Assembly (NCBI GenBank): GCA_023362775.1
Contig: JALMGJ010000019.1
Span: 456,501-520,500, forward strand
Direction: 5' to 3'
Length of the DNA stretch: 64,000 bases
Origin: Charina bottae
Lineage: Eukaryota > Chordata > Lepidosauria > Squamata > Charinaidae
Below, in pieces: positions 1 through 14,600 of the stretch. Below the pieces are notes generated by a model that saw nothing but the letters and a program-made list of their open reading frames with translations, had not been told where the DNA came from and did no database searches. Position 1 is the stretch's first letter. Each line of letters starts with the position of its first letter. Made by a program: the position numbers and the translations under genes.

Positions 1-314
1 TTATGGTTCTAACTAACCTTATAGTTGTATGTGGACTAACAATGGCTGGGAATACATTGCAGCTAAAGAAGGCTAAATTAGATGGAAAGTTCAGTTCATG
101 ATTACGTTAAATGTATTTCTCTGAAGACTTCAAAGTGAGAACTAGGAGGACGCGGTTTTTAGGCAAATAGCAGCTGGGGTTGAGTCTGTAAGAGAAAGGT
201 TAAGACGCGACTTTTCCATATGATACCTGCTCCATCCTCAGTTTCCCTTTGGTGGCTGTACTTTGGAAATCAGAAAACATGTGCACACCAAGAATATATT
301 AATGCATGTAATAC

Positions 315-417
315 GGAAGGAAGGAAGGAAGGAAGGAAGGAAGGAAGGAAGGAAGGAAGGAAGGAAGGAAGGAAGGAAGGAAGGAAGGAAGGAAGGAAGG
401 AAGGAAGATAGATAGGT

Positions 418-475
<58 letters not shown>

Positions 476-498
476 GATGACAGACAGACAGACAGACA
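315..498. repeat. Compound microsatellite (GGAA)n-(GATA)n-(CAGA)n
   Basis: About 90 bp of GGAA is followed by about 70 bp of GATA and a short CAGA block, in the HTT intron upstream of exon 52. No gene or other repeat was recognised in the rest of 1-601. Confidence 0.95.
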
Positions 499-601
499 CC
501 AAGTCCCAATTATTTAGAACTTAGTTTGATCATAGTTATGGAAGTTATCTCATAATAAATTTTTGCTTTATTCTCCACTTAAGTTTCTGAGTATATTACA
601 G

Positions 602-771
602 CAACTTGTGAAGTGGTAGCAGAGTTGGTGGAACGTTTGCCATCTGTCTTGGCTTTGGGGCACCGGAAGAATAGCCCCATCCCAGCGTTCCTTACCCCTG
701 TCCTGAAGAACATCATCATCAGCTTGTCTAGGCTGCCCTTAGTAAACAGCTATGCAAGAGTCCCTCTCTTG
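602..771 (+). CDS. HTT: HTT exon 52 (inferred number)
   Basis: The acceptor ends at 601 (ttacag) and the donor gtacgt starts at 772. The first two bases complete an Ala codon begun in the upstream exon, followed by [11 protein letters not shown] and ending NSYARVPLL in phase 0. It belongs to the helical C-HEAT region. A short ORF in another frame crosses the donor here and is not a gene. Confidence 0.95.
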
Positions 772-2012
772 GTACGTATTGAGCTGTGAAGCTGATGTTG
801 ATAGTGACTGCCGTGCATGTTGTTGTGTTTCTGCTCGAGTTTTAGTACTTTTCAAAATCTTAATGTACATATTCTTTTATTGTTACATATTTACAGTTCT
901 AAAACCTCTTGAAGGTTCAGTTATTTTCTCCAGAGTTAATTTCTCCTTTAATGTATCAAAGAACTGGAGTGAATGCAAAGATTGTGGTTGCTTTAGAGAA
1001 ATGGGCTCTCGGCACATTACAGATATGATGAACTCAGTAGGTCCTCACTGTCTCCATCATTTTGTTAAGTCTTAGGAAGCTATTCATAGACAAGGTTGGT
1101 ATTGGTGCCTGTGAAAAAAGGGAAAATTGGACCAGGCAATTCTTATCCCAGCCAAAGGCTTAATAGAGTAGCCAACAGATAAAGTCAATGAAGTCTTAAT
1201 CCCAGTCTATTCCAACACTGAAGACATGCAAGGTCCGTTTGCAGCCACTGAAGTTCAGTGGGAAAAGCAGGAAATGTTCCAAATAAAAGTTTCAGGTAGA
1301 CAAGCAATGATCATGTCCTCCTCAAATGTTTCCACTTCCAAGGAGCAGCAAGAATTAGATAAGAAAAAAGAAACTGGGAAGTAAGCATGAAAAACAGAAG
1401 AACAAACAAAGGACTAACACTCGGAATGGCATGAGGTTTAGCTAAGGATACGAAGAACAAAAAGGGCTTCTTAAATAATTTGTAGCCTTGTCTCTGTTAC
1501 CTGATCACATTTGGACGTCTTCACTGCATGGTTGATATATTGCTGTCTTTATCCCCCCTTTTTGGAAGCTATTCTAAGAAGCCTGTCAGCCTTGCGAGGT
1601 AGTCCAGACAAGACGCACACCCAGAAGCACCAGCTCTATCTTTCTTGTAAGGTTCCATTAACAGAACCTTGCAAGGCTGAAAGGACATATTCCCCCCCCC
1701 CGCCCCTTTACAGTCCAAGAAACTAGGGAGGGTCCCTTCTGATCCGTTTGCCACGTCCCCATTCCTTCTGCGGGCTCAGCTGCCGCTTGTCTGACCGTTG
1801 TCTGGTCTGCGGCTCCCACCGGTCTCCCAAGGTCCTTCCCACAGACCGCTACAAAGCTCTTTTTGTTCCCAAGCCTTTGTTCTTGGAGAGAGAATGTGGC
1901 CCACCAGGCAATGAGGAGGAGCGAGCTCAAGGAGCAGGGTTGTGGTTGGCACTGACTGTGTCTTAGTCTGTTCTCGTTTTCAAAGGAATGAAGCCACAAC
2001 ATTTATATTTTG

Positions 2013-2044
<32 letters not shown>

Positions 2045-2323
2045 GATAGATAGAGAGATAACGTGCTTCATTATAGTATCTGTCTTTATTCAGGAGTGAA
2101 ATATCAAAGCATTGCTTCCAAATTTCTAGTATTTGTATTTCTTCACCCCTCTACGTTGCCTTTGGTTTTCCTGTCTTAGTCTGTTCTCGTTTTCAAAGGA
2201 ATGAAGCCACAACATTTATATTTTGGGATGGATGGATGGATGGATGGATGGATGGATGGATGGAAGGAAGGAAGGAAGGAAGGAAGGAAGGAAGGAAGGA
2301 AGGAAGGAAGGAAGGAAGGAGAT

Positions 2324-2382
<59 letters not shown>

Positions 2383-2643
2383 GATAGATAACATGTGCTT
2401 CATTATAGTATCTGTCTTTATTCAGGAGTGAAATATCAAAGCATTGCTTCCAAATTTCTAGTATTTGTATTTCTTCACCCCTCTACGTTGCCTTTGGTTT
2501 TCCTGTCTTAGTCTGTTCTCGTTTTCAAAGGAATGAAGCCACAACATTTATATTTTGGGATGGATGGATGGATGGATGGATGGATGGATGGATGGATGGA
2601 AGGAAGGAAGGAAGGAAGGAAGGAAGGAAGGAAGGAAGGAGAT

Positions 2644-2698
<55 letters not shown>

Positions 2699-5600
2699 GA
2701 TAGATAGATAACATGTGCTTCATTATAGTATCTGTCTTTATTCAGGAGTGAAATATCAAAGCATTGCTTCCAAATTTCTAGTATTTGTATTTCTTCACCC
2801 CTCTACGTTGTAATAGGTCTGGAAGTTGGGTTGGTCTCCAAGGCCGACCGGTGAATTTGGCACGACGTTTCCAGAAATACCTGTAGAATTTCTTCAAGAG
2901 AGAGAAGTATTCAAGGAATTCATCTATCGAATTAACACAATGGGTAAGTACAAAGATTGGAAATGAGTTCCAGTAATGAAAACTTAATACTTAATTTAAA
3001 AAAGACTGTTTGGTATAGGTTAACATTTTAAAATCTCAAGCTTTAACTGCAAATGAATTGCCTTGAGTTCTCTGCTATTCTGAAGCCCCGTCCTAAACGG
3101 CAGCTGCAGATGGGCTCTGCCGAAGAGCACAGTCCTGGCCCGGATTCCGAGAACCAGGTTCAGAGAGGCGAGGCCCGTTTACTTTTATGGCACCCCCACG
3201 TCTCCTGAGTGTTCCCTCCCAGAAGGAGGGAGTCAGCCACGGGCCACAGGTCATCTGCAGAGACCCGCAGTCCCTCGTGATCCGTTTGCAGTCCCCGTGG
3301 TCTTAAGTAAAGAAACTGGGGAGCAAGCATGAAAGGGCTAAACACACGACAGGGGGCCCTCGGCCCTCGGCCATTGATGCAGCGGGTGGTCAGGAGGCAA
3401 AGCGCTGGGGCAAGCCGCGTCCAGAGTGCGCTGAAGGGGAACTGTGTAAAGCTATGCAAAACGGGAAGAGGGCAAAGCAACTAAAAGTCAGCTAAGAACA
3501 TAAAACCCTAAGCAAAAAAATAGCTGAAATCCGCCCTGAAACTAGGGGAGGGGTAACTAATAAACCCCAAGAGCTACCTAGTTTGAAAATAGAGATTAAC
3601 ATTTAGAAGTTAAATGTTAGGGTTAAAAAGTTGGTGGATTAGAATAGCTGTGTCAAATGACACTACTTGAAGTGCTGATCAGCCTGGGCATGGACATGCG
3701 TATCTAGCGCCAGCAGGGTGGTTCTGCCTGCGTCCGTGATGCCATTCCAGGCCTTGGATGGGCACGTGGGGCTGTGACGCCCAGGACTCTGTGGGCAGCC
3801 CGAAGTCGGCCCAGGATTAGCTGCAGGCTGCGCGGGTGCAGACAGGGAGTCTGTCGTATTTGGTCATTGTAGACCCTCATGGCAGCAGTATCCCCCCCCA
3901 AGATACCTCTTTCATTAACCTCTTCTTTATACTAAGAGAGATTGATTGATTGATTTATTGATTGATTTATTGATTGATTGATTTGTGGCACATTGTATTC
4001 AAGCTGAAAAGTAGGCGTAGCGTGCAGTGAGGCCTGAGCATTCAGAAGGGTTCCCATACACTAATCTCAAAAGCACAACTGGATCACGTCTCTTTTTCTT
4101 GGGCACGTCAGCTACTCTGTGTTCACATGCAATCAAGTTTACAACGCCATCATTTTCCTTCCTTTCCCCAAAGAACTTAACTTGGGGCTCATTCCCACAT
4201 CCTGGAGGAGGCATGGGTTGGAGTTAGCTCTAGACCCCCGACCCCTGTGCCCATTCCATGGACGTGTCATTTCCTTGCGCTCAGCCTTGTGATCTCTCTA
4301 AACAAAGAAATAATAGAATTAGAATTAGAATTAGAATTAGAATTAGAATTAGAATTAGAATTAGAATTAATAATAAATAATAAATAATAAATAAAATAAA
4401 ATAATAATATACACTATGCACTATACTATACTATACTAAAAACATCAGGACAGTCACTCGGAGTCTTCTTTGGCCCGCTCAAATAAAGCTGCTTTCAGTA
4501 TAAGTTGAAGCTGTTATTCCTGCACTGGTTGGTTACACCAGTGTCGCTGTTATTTCAGTTTTAATAAAAGTGCTATTTGGGGAATGTATGCTGTAGAGAG
4601 ACAAGTATCCCTGCTGTAGGAGGCGCGGCGCCTTCTCGGTGGCTGCCCCAGCCCTTCGGAACAGCCTCCCCCGGCGCATTGGGCCAGGAGGGGGGTTGGC
4701 CTGGCGCCTGGGGGGAAGGGTGCCCTTGCCTTTAGCCACGTTTCGTGGGATGTGAGCCGCCTAGAGTCATTATATGAGAGAGGCAGCCATATAAGTCCAG
4801 CAGATAGATAGATAAATAAAACATTTATTTATCCATTTGTCATATTTATATAGCCGCCCATCTCACAGCAAGCACGTGGTTTTGCCCTTAGGGTGGACAA
4901 ACCGCATGCAGTTTGAAGAAACGTGGGCCACCCTTCTTGGTGTTCTCGTAACTCAGCCGATCGCAATGGATCAAGAGGAAAACCAGCAAGAGGTAAAATA
5001 ATCCTCTGTGCCTGTGTGTTTTGCCTGAATTGGCTGAAATGTGGCCAATTCTTACTGGGAATGGAGTTCTCGCTTTGTACTTTCCCTGGAAACCCAGCTC
5101 GGCTAAGTAGAAGTGCAGTTTTTTTTCTAGGTGGGCATAAACACGTGATTCTTTTGGGTGGTTTCCTCGCCCTTCCTCGCCTTTTTTCCCGGTAGATGAC
5201 ACCGGTACCATTTTCTTCCAGGAAGACATGGAAAGGACCCAGATAAACGTTCTAGCTGTTCAAGCAATAACCTCTTTGGTGCTGAGTGCGATGACGATGC
5301 CCCTTGCGGGCAACCCAGCCGTCAGCTGTTTGGAGCAGCAGCCTCGAAACAAAACTTTAAAGGCACTTGATACAAGGTATTTCAGACTCCGCTTTCTTTT
5401 TCTTTATCCCTAATCACGCCTTCATCCTTAAGTAGGGGAACACAGCATAAAATCCTTGCTTCTGTAATAGAAGCATAATTTGGATATTATAATTTGAATC
5501 GTCATTGCTGGAGTTTAAATGTATATTTCATGTATTTTTAGAAAAAAGGAACACTTGTTTTAAAATACATAGCTGATTTGATAATTTCTCAACAGATTAT

Positions 5601-8600
5601 TTAATAATACCCTTCTTTCTGGTAAATACCAGGTTTGGGAGAAAACTAAACGTCATCAGAGGAATCGTAGAGCAAGAAATCCAAGAAATGGCCTCTAAGA
5701 GAGACAACATTGCTTGCCACCACTTGTACCAGGTGTGGGACCCCGTTCCGTCCCTTGCCCCTCCTACTGCAGGTACGTGGCAGCCACCCAAAGGGTGATG
5801 TATGCAGTTGTAAATATCTTGAACGTTAGTACGTTTTATGCACAAACCCAGAGAGACACCCACACTTTATGCCTTTGGATTTGGGTACCACTAGCAAGAG
5901 AAACAAAGTCTTCCTCAACTCCTCCGGTTGGGGGAGATGGGCGGTGACAGAAATTTAAATAATAAATAAATAAATAAATAAATAAATAATAAACATTAAA
6001 AAGGCTGATACTGCATTTTCATCAGAGACACACCTCTTGGATGAGGACACAGATAACTTACAGAAGGAAGATTGGATGGGAGAGACCTATAGTTCCTCTT
6101 ATCAGAAAGCAGGATGTAGCCATACTTAGACATAAAAGCACTTGGTTTTCCATGCCGAAAGTGGTAACAGAGGTAGAGGGGCTTTATCTTGTATCTTACC
6201 TTTATCTGATGATGATTATGTCTTTTGGGAAAAGGTTAATATTAGAGTCCAAATTTATATGCTCCTAGTGTATTTCATGATTATGAAGTTAGATTACCTT
6301 CATTATCTACTGCATTTTGATAAATCGGTAGCGATTTAATGAAATTCTTGATCCAGTTTTTACAGCATATCCTCACCATTTTCCAGTTTGGTAAGCACTG
6401 AAAGCTTAGATGTGAAAGGGGGGTTAGAAAAAGGTATATTTCAACATTATCCTTGCTCAAATTATTTTTTTTACTGTCCTCATCTTTGCTTTAGAATTTA
6501 TTCATTTGTTTGTTATTTAACACTCCAGTCATAACCAATCCCAAGTAGCTTACATCCCTCTTGCATAAAGTATGTTTTAAAATATGCAGCAGGACAGTTG
6601 CAAAAGGTAATCATGTCCTAGTTGGGATTTCTTTGCATTGTCAGGCGAGGAATTTATGTAAAATAAAGAATGATAACTTGGTGTTATTATTTTCTGCCTA
6701 AATTATAGTGGTTTAAAAAAAGAGAATTGCTTCAGAAATAGTTTAATATGTGGAGTCCATGGTGCTCTCTGAGCCTTGTTGTTTTCTTGCAGACGTTTCA
6801 TTGCCAGGCTAGGCAACATCTTCAGTGCGAAAAGGGAGTGGGACTTGCTCTCTGTTTATATACCTGGCATGTCCTGCCTGTGTTGGTGGGGGTGTTGTAC
6901 TCTCCTTGGTAGTACCTTGATTGGGTTGTTGTTTGCTGCTTGGTTGAATGACTGAGTAATAATAGTTTAATATCAATGAGGATTCATCCTCCTCTTGCGA
7001 TACTGAGTGGGAAGCGCTCCAGTCATATAGGAGGGGACAAGGAATTCCCCTCTTCAGCTCTTACAGCTGTCTCCTGCATGTCAAATAGTTCTAAGATCAG
7101 GGACTGCTAAATCCACTGGAATAAATTTGAGAACTCTGTGTTTTCACCGCCTTGCGCTCCTGGAGGATCACTCGAACAAATAACTTGTTTTTCTAACATA
7201 ATTATGTTTTTTTCTCTTTATTTCAGGTGCTCTTATTGGTCATGAAAAACTTTTATTGCAAATCAATACAGAGCGTGAAATGGGAAATATGGGATATAAA
7301 CTAGGACAGGTTTGTTCAAATATTGGTTAAACTGAAAAGAAAATAGTGTAATTTTAAGATTTTAAAAGAATTAGAAATCTGGGCAGAAAACGATATCATA
7401 TTTTATTTGTTTGTTTTATTCAATTTATATAGCCACCCATTTCTCTTTCCTGTTTGTTTCATTTTAATCCTGTTAAACTGGGATTTTCACTTTCTCTTCC
7501 ATCTCGATGCCTCGCAGTGAAGTACGGCCTCACTTTGAGAGCACTAGCACCACAGGGAGCCATAAATCGGTCCAAGTGCCACGCTGAAGGTTAGGGAGAT
7601 GCCACCTCAGAAGCCACCCCACTGGGAGTGGGACCCCATATTCCTGGAAGAGCTAGCCCTTGACCTGACAAGCCTATAATTTTCTGGATACTAATCTGCT
7701 GGACAAGACAGCAAGTCACGAAGAATAAATGAATCGCGTTAGATTCAGTTTGGATAGGTTATTCTTTGCTAAGGTCACAGAGGAAAATGTGGAAATGAAA
7801 ACGGGGGAAAAGAAGGAAACGAAAACGCAGAAAAGAATGCCCCTATTCCAGACAAAGGAGGAGTTTCCTCAGAGAACCTCTTAAGCCTGTTTGTGTTTCT
7901 GGTGGTTTTGAACAGGGTATAGAGACTGAATGGAAGACCCTTTTCAGGGGAGGTCAACACGTTGCCGATGAAGATATTTTGAAACCTTGAATCTTTATTA
8001 CCTACCCTATTTTAACCTGGAGCACCTCTCTTTCAAAAAAGAACTGGCAACACGTGTCACTCTTCATATGCAATTCCTGTCGAGAGCTGTTCCAGTCTGG
8101 AAGTATTGTCGAGTAGTGGATTCCTGCACTGTAGTAGTAATGGTGGAGCAGTAGATTTCTGCACTAGACAGGGGATGGGATTAGATGATCCCCAAGATCC
8201 TTTCCAGCCTTCATTCTGGGAAATGTGTTGAGTATACAGCTGGCACATGACTTCAGGTGGCTAGACCAGTGTCATACTTATCGCAGAGGATGCCTCAGAT
8301 GAGGACAATGTGGAACTGTTGCTGCAATCACAGCCAGAAGCTGGCAGGCAGGCAGGCAGAACAAGGCTGGGCTAACAGGATTCCTGCAATGATAATGAAT
8401 TCCCTCACTCTTTCTGTCCTGCTCCCTTGGTGAACATTGACAATGATACCAGAGACACCAGCGTAGCCCAAAACTGCATTAGCCTTTCCAGCAGCTGTCT
8501 CACACTGCTGGCCAGTGTCCCCCATCTTTTATGTGTGCTCTGTATCTTTCCTCTCTAAATGCAGTACTTCGCATTTCTCCATCTTGATCAGCAGCATCGC

Positions 8601-11600
8601 ATATCAACAGTCTTCCAACTTGTCCAGAGTAGATGGCAATATTGTTATTTGATTCCTGGTATCAGGCAGATCTCCCATTTTGTGTCATCTCATCCACAGA
8701 TTTGATAAGAAGCCCCATCGGTCCCATTACATGGACCGTTAATAAAAATGTAGAGTAATACTGGCCCTAGGATTAATCCCTGTCGTACCCCACTGGCTAC
8801 AGCTCTTCAAGTTGATATTAATGCTGACTCTCTTGAGTGCAATAAATAGCCAGCTATGGGCACACCGGACTGTAACCCCATGTCAACAGCTTGTTAACGA
8901 GAAGTTCGTGTGGGACGCTGTCAGCAGCTTTGCTGAAGTCAAGGTAGATGACATCTCTCGCATTCCCCTTGTCCATTTGAGTAGTCAGCCTGTCAGAGAA
9001 GGAAGCAAGATTTGTCTCACAGGATCTGTTTTTGACAAAGCCGTGTTGGCGGCTAGCTATCACAACATTGTTTGCAAGACGCTTACAAATGGCCTGCTTT
9101 TTTATCTGCTCTAGCATTTTTCCAGGTATGGATGTTAGGGTTACTGGTTGATAATTACTGGGGTCCTCTTTTTTTTTTCCTCTTTGAAGAAGGGTCTACA
9201 TTTGGTCTTCTCCAGTGCTCTGGCACCAATACATTCTATGTATTATTTAAATTTGATCTATTAATTAATTTTCTATGTATTTATTTTGATGTGTTATGTT
9301 GATATGCACATTGAAGAAGCTAAAGTACTGAATTGTTTTTATTTTTTATTTTTTTGCTTTAAGGTCTCCATCCATTCTGTGTGGTTGGGAAACAGTATTA
9401 CTCCGTTGCGGGAAGAGGAATGGGGTGAAGATGAAGATGACGAGAGCGATATGCCTGTCCTTTCCTCACCACCCTCTTCCCCCATTAATTCCAGGTTTTT
9501 CCTTTTTATTTATTTTGTCTGTGTGTGTGTACCAGTTCAGTAACTTCAGTTCAGAATAATTTTGTAGTTTTCTCTTCTGAGATGAAATTTCTGTACCTTA
9601 ATTAGTAAATAGCTCTTCTTTTCATAAATATAAACATTACAAATGTAATTGATTAGCAGTACAAAGGACACACTACATCAGAGCTTTCCAAACTGTGTGT
9701 CGCGACACAAAAGTGTGTCGCCACACACAGTCTGGTGTGTCGCCACACAACCCGGAAGCGCTGATCATCATCAGCGCTTCCGGGTTTTCCCGCGGCGACA
9801 CACCAACGGTGGTTAGTGTGTCGCCGCGGGAAAACTTTGGAAAGCCCTGCACTACATCATTACCAATACTCCAAACAGCGCAACTGATTATCTTACCCAT
9901 GGCATGGGAAAGTTCTGAATATGCAGATGTTTAATAATTGAGAAGCCTAAACCATTAGCCCCTGAGTAGAAGTACAAACTGCACAGAACTTGGCTGTGTT
10001 TCTGGACAGGCATATTGCTGTATAGGCACACTTTCTCCTGGTCACAAGAAGCAGTAAAAAGTTTCAAAGCTGCAGTCACTATAAGGGGTAAGGAAGTGAA
10101 CTGGGGCAACTGCAGTCCCAGATTGCAAGGCCTGCAGAAAAAAAAGCTTTTCCTGCCTGAACGTGAGCTTGTAGCGGTGATGGAAGGAGAGGCAAGATGA
10201 TGGAAGGGCAGGGGGCTTCGTTTCAGCTCATAGCAGAGGATAAAGGTTTCTTGGACTTGCTGCAGGACGGGTGCAGGAAGTAACTCTCCATCGAGAAGCG
10301 AGCCGTGCGTGCTCTCCCTGGTCCACTTGCAGACTACTTCACGTTGGGCAGGCAGATTCCTTTGCTGGCACACAGATGCGCTAATTTGCCTTCCCCATTG
10401 AACGCCGTCTTCCCCACTGCTCTGCGGTCCCAGCCATTGACTTCCATACCTGCAAATGCAGAGGTGGCCAAACAGCTGTGATTTGCAGATGAGCACCTTA
10501 TCCTTTCCAGCATCCCGTAAATCGTGAAATTACGCTGCCTCTAATGTTTCCAGTAGGGTTTTATGGGCTTGTTAACGTTACTTCTCTTGGGTTGTAGGAA
10601 GCACCGTGCTGGTGTCGATATCCATTCGTGTTCTCAGTTCCTGCTGGAATTATACAGTCAGTGGATTCTGCCATCCAACCCAAACAAGAGGACGCCAGTT
10701 ATTCTGATCAGCGAAGTGGTCCGATCTGTAAGCTTCAGTGTTTTCGTTCTCATAAATCAGAATACAGTGTTTTGAATGGTTGAAAGTACAAATAAGTTCA
10801 GAAGCAAATCATACTTTCATTAGTACAATTAATTCATAATAGCCATAGTTTTTGCATATTTTAGGATTCCTTCCTTTCTTTTTTTCTTTATTTATTTGCT
10901 AGTGTCATGATCCCTGTTCCAATGTTCCAAAGCATTGTAACAGTGAGCATGCATGAAAGATACCCCTTGAGCCATGAAGGACCTTAAAGGTGACAACCAA
11001 CCCCTATTACTCCCACTCTAATAGCAGCGGTAAGCATGGGCAAAATGGCTGGTGTCCATAACTGCCTGAGTCATGCATTGTGAACTTCTGACTGGTTTCT
11101 CCTCCCATAATATCTATGTAAAAGGAAGAGAAGGAGGGAGACAGAATTGGGGGGGGGGGCTTCTCCTCCATTGCCAAGTGGAAAAAAGGATCCCCGGAGC
11201 TCAGCTTTTCCGACAACCCCAGGCCTCCATCCCTCATCCGCTCATAGTGGGTCTGCTGGTCCTCACAACAAGCGTTCGTCTTCACAGGCACTTCCTGCCG
11301 CCGGCCCCTCCTTCCTGTCGGGGGTGTTCAGGCCCTTTCCCAGGGAGGGAGGCCTGTTTAGTAGCACCGGCCACGGAATCCCGGCAGGCAGGGGCTTCCT
11401 TCAGCCGGTCTCCGTTTCTCGCCTCCCCCCGAACGGTGGGGTTGGTGGTTCCGTCTGAATCCTCCCGCCCTCTTCCCTGGCTCTTCCCTTGTCTGGGCGG
11501 CTGCTAAGAGCAGGGAACACACGAGCTAAGCCGGATTCTGGGAGAATATAATAGAAGGATCAACTAATGAACGAGGATATTATATAGGTAAAAAAAACAA

Positions 11601-14600
11601 GACAGACGCTGGATCGCATCGGGGGTCCAGGAGGCTTCCTCTTCTGCCTTCCTAAGGGAAGCTTCTGCTCTGCTCCTCTCCCATTTTGTGCCTGTGTTGC
11701 TGCTGAGTGTGATCTTCTTCTCAGTTTTATCTAGTAATCGAACCATTGCATGAACTTAGCCATTTTAAGATGAAATGAAATACTGAAATATTTCCTTTCC
11801 AGTCTTCCTTCCTATATGCAAATATATAGAATCTACTGCATTAAACGAGTACTTGTTTTCATATGTTTTCTTGCTTTTGTCCTTGCAGCTTTTAGCTGTA
11901 TCTGACTTATTTACTGAAAGAAATCAGTTTGAAATGATGTACGCAACGTTAACCGAACTGCGGAAGGTCCACCCGTCAGAAGACGAGATCCTTCTTCAGT
12001 ATTTGGTCCCCGCTGTGTGTAAGGCAGCCGCCGTGCTTGGAATGGTGAGACTTTGGGCCGTTACCGTTTCTGAGGAATCGGGGTGATGATGCCCTTCTGG
12101 AACATGCCTGGCCGGAATCGACTTGAACGTGCTTTGTGGATATTTCATATTCAGTACTACATATTACATAAATACAAATCTAGGATGCCAGAAATTAAAA
12201 ACAACCCCATTAAGTTCCTTTCTCTCTTCACTGGGTTTCAGAGCAAACCTGGAAACCATTTTTTTGTGTTGAAAGCCATGCTCACCCTTGCTGGTAACTC
12301 TCACTTCTCTTGAAGCTGCAGCCGTTCCTCCCTCCTCCTGCTTCTCTTTACCTGTTTGAGGAAATGCCCCCTAAAAGACTTTGCTGGAAACTCCAGCTGA
12401 GGCAGCCAAACAACCCCCCTCCTTTGTTTCCTGACCGCTCCCAAAGCAGGAACACCCGGTCAGGCTTCCAGTTCCGAAGTTCAAGAGAAAATGTCGCTGC
12501 CTCCCACGCGGCCCGTTGGGGCCTTGGCCTGCCAGAAGGCAGAGGAACAGCAGTAATACTTAAGTCATTTTTTGCTGCTGGGGCAATTTTAGGTGTTATC
12601 CCTGTTTATATCTTCTCATTACGTGTCATTTAATAACAGAAACAAATTAAGTGCCCTGGGGCGTTCAATCAGCAATTGCCTGTTCTTTCTCCCTCTGCCT
12701 GTGAGAAGCGAGTGGCAGGGCTCAGGCTGAGAAGGGAGCGTGGGTAGCCTTACCTGGACAGATGGGCTGTGGCAGGTGGATTTCTCTTCCCCAGGTGGAG
12801 CTTCTGGGATCTTTCTGAAGATCCGTGCAGTGGCACGAAGGCTGAGTTGCTCCTGCCATCTTGGGACCTGCTTCCTTGCTGGTCCCAGAATCCATCCAGT
12901 TCTGGAAGTCAGGATGTTCTCTCTCGGCTGTTCCTGGGAGTCGGCTTGCCTTCTGCTAACAGATATAACAGCCAGCCTGAAAGAACAGTTCCCTCTCTTG
13001 CACTTCCCCAGGCTTGGCTTCCTAATCCCTCTGCAGGTATCGCTCTAGGACAGAGCTTTGTGTGTCGGGACACGTTAGTGTGTCGGCTGCAGTGTCTGGG
13101 TGTGTGGCGGCTGCTGCTGCCTCCGAGCCCTGCCAGGATTCCGCGCAGGTCTTAGTGCCTGCCTTGTGCCCTGCTGTAAGAGTGGGTCACGAAACGATGC
13201 ATGTCTAAAAAGCGTTGTCACCAACACAAAAAGTTTGAAAAGCTCTGCTCTAGGAGGACGGCAGTAGCACAGACACGCTCACACTTGCCTCATGTGCTAA
13301 AGATCCTTGGTCTGAAATGAGGCAGAAATGGCTTTTCAAAAACTGGCTGTTTTTCTTTTCCTCAACCACCCACATCGCTGCTGCTTCTTTCTTTATTCGC
13401 TCTCAGGGTATTTGAGAATTTGTCTTGGAGTTCTCTGGGTGCTGCTCTGAGCTTAGTTTACTGTGGAAAGTGGCCGTGGGTTCTGCAGCCTTCCTTTCTC
13501 CAGCCCACATCTTCTTCCTGCCCAAGGCAGAGCGCGCTTCTCTTCTGAACTTAACGGAAAAGGGAAGGCAGGTCTAGCGGAGCCCAGACATCTGGAGAGG
13601 TGGTGGTTCAGGACTCGCACAGAGAGGTTGCCCCCCTCACAACAAAACACCCCCTCAGCCCATTAGGATTTCTTCAAAATGCTGCTCTCTTCTGAAAGAG
13701 AGTTTGAAACCAGTTCTCTCTCCGCCGATGGAATAAACTCTGATTCAGTTAAAAGGCGGAGGAATTTTCCTGCATGACCGTAATGTCAGCCCTAACTGAG
13801 CGTTGCGGGGAGCGGCCTGGATCAGGAGAGGGGTAGGTTCTGATGGGGGGGGGGTGGAGGGGTGAACAGCAGATCCTGGGGGGCCAGTGGTTCACAGGAC
13901 ACAGTTACCCCTTCAGTCAGGAGCCTTTGTGGCACGCCAGAATATTGGAGGGTACACTAAGAAACCCATACCGAGCCCTGCTGTTTCCCACCAGCTTGCA
14001 AATTCAACCTGATTTCCCTTTTTTTAATATTTTATTAAAAGTTTTACAAAGAACATAAAAACTAACACAAACAAATAAAAAGTAAAAGGAGCAAAGAAAG
14101 AAAGAAGAAACAAAAAAGAAAAAGTGCAGAAAGAGAGAACAAAAAGAAATAGAAAGAAGCTTCCAATTTCCTCTGCAGCAAATATAAGTACAATTACAAA
14201 ATTAACTTACTTTATGATTACAAAAAAAGCTCACTTTTTTCTATTATCCCATTTTTTCCCTAGTAATCAAAGCCACAAATCACAAATGCATTTTTCCCCG
14301 TTTTATACAAAAAGTCTTCAAGGGGTTTCCCGTCAGCCATAAATGTCGATGACAAAGTCAGCCTGACTTCCGCGTCGTCTTTGTGTCCCCCAGGATAAAG
14401 CCGTAGCTGAGCCGGTGAGCCGCCTGCTAGAATCGACGCTGCGCAGCACACACCTGCCCAGCCGAATCGGGGCCCTGCACGGGGTTCTGTACATCCTGGA
14501 GTGCGATCTCCTGGACGAGACGGCGAGGCAGCTGATCCCTGTTATCACCGAATACCTGCTTTCCAATCTGCGTGGAGCAGCACAGTAGGTCTTAACCTTA

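Noticed and set aside
9888..10496. 202-codon minus-strand ORF
   Set aside because: Intronic, no recognisable domain, and without splice or codon-use support.
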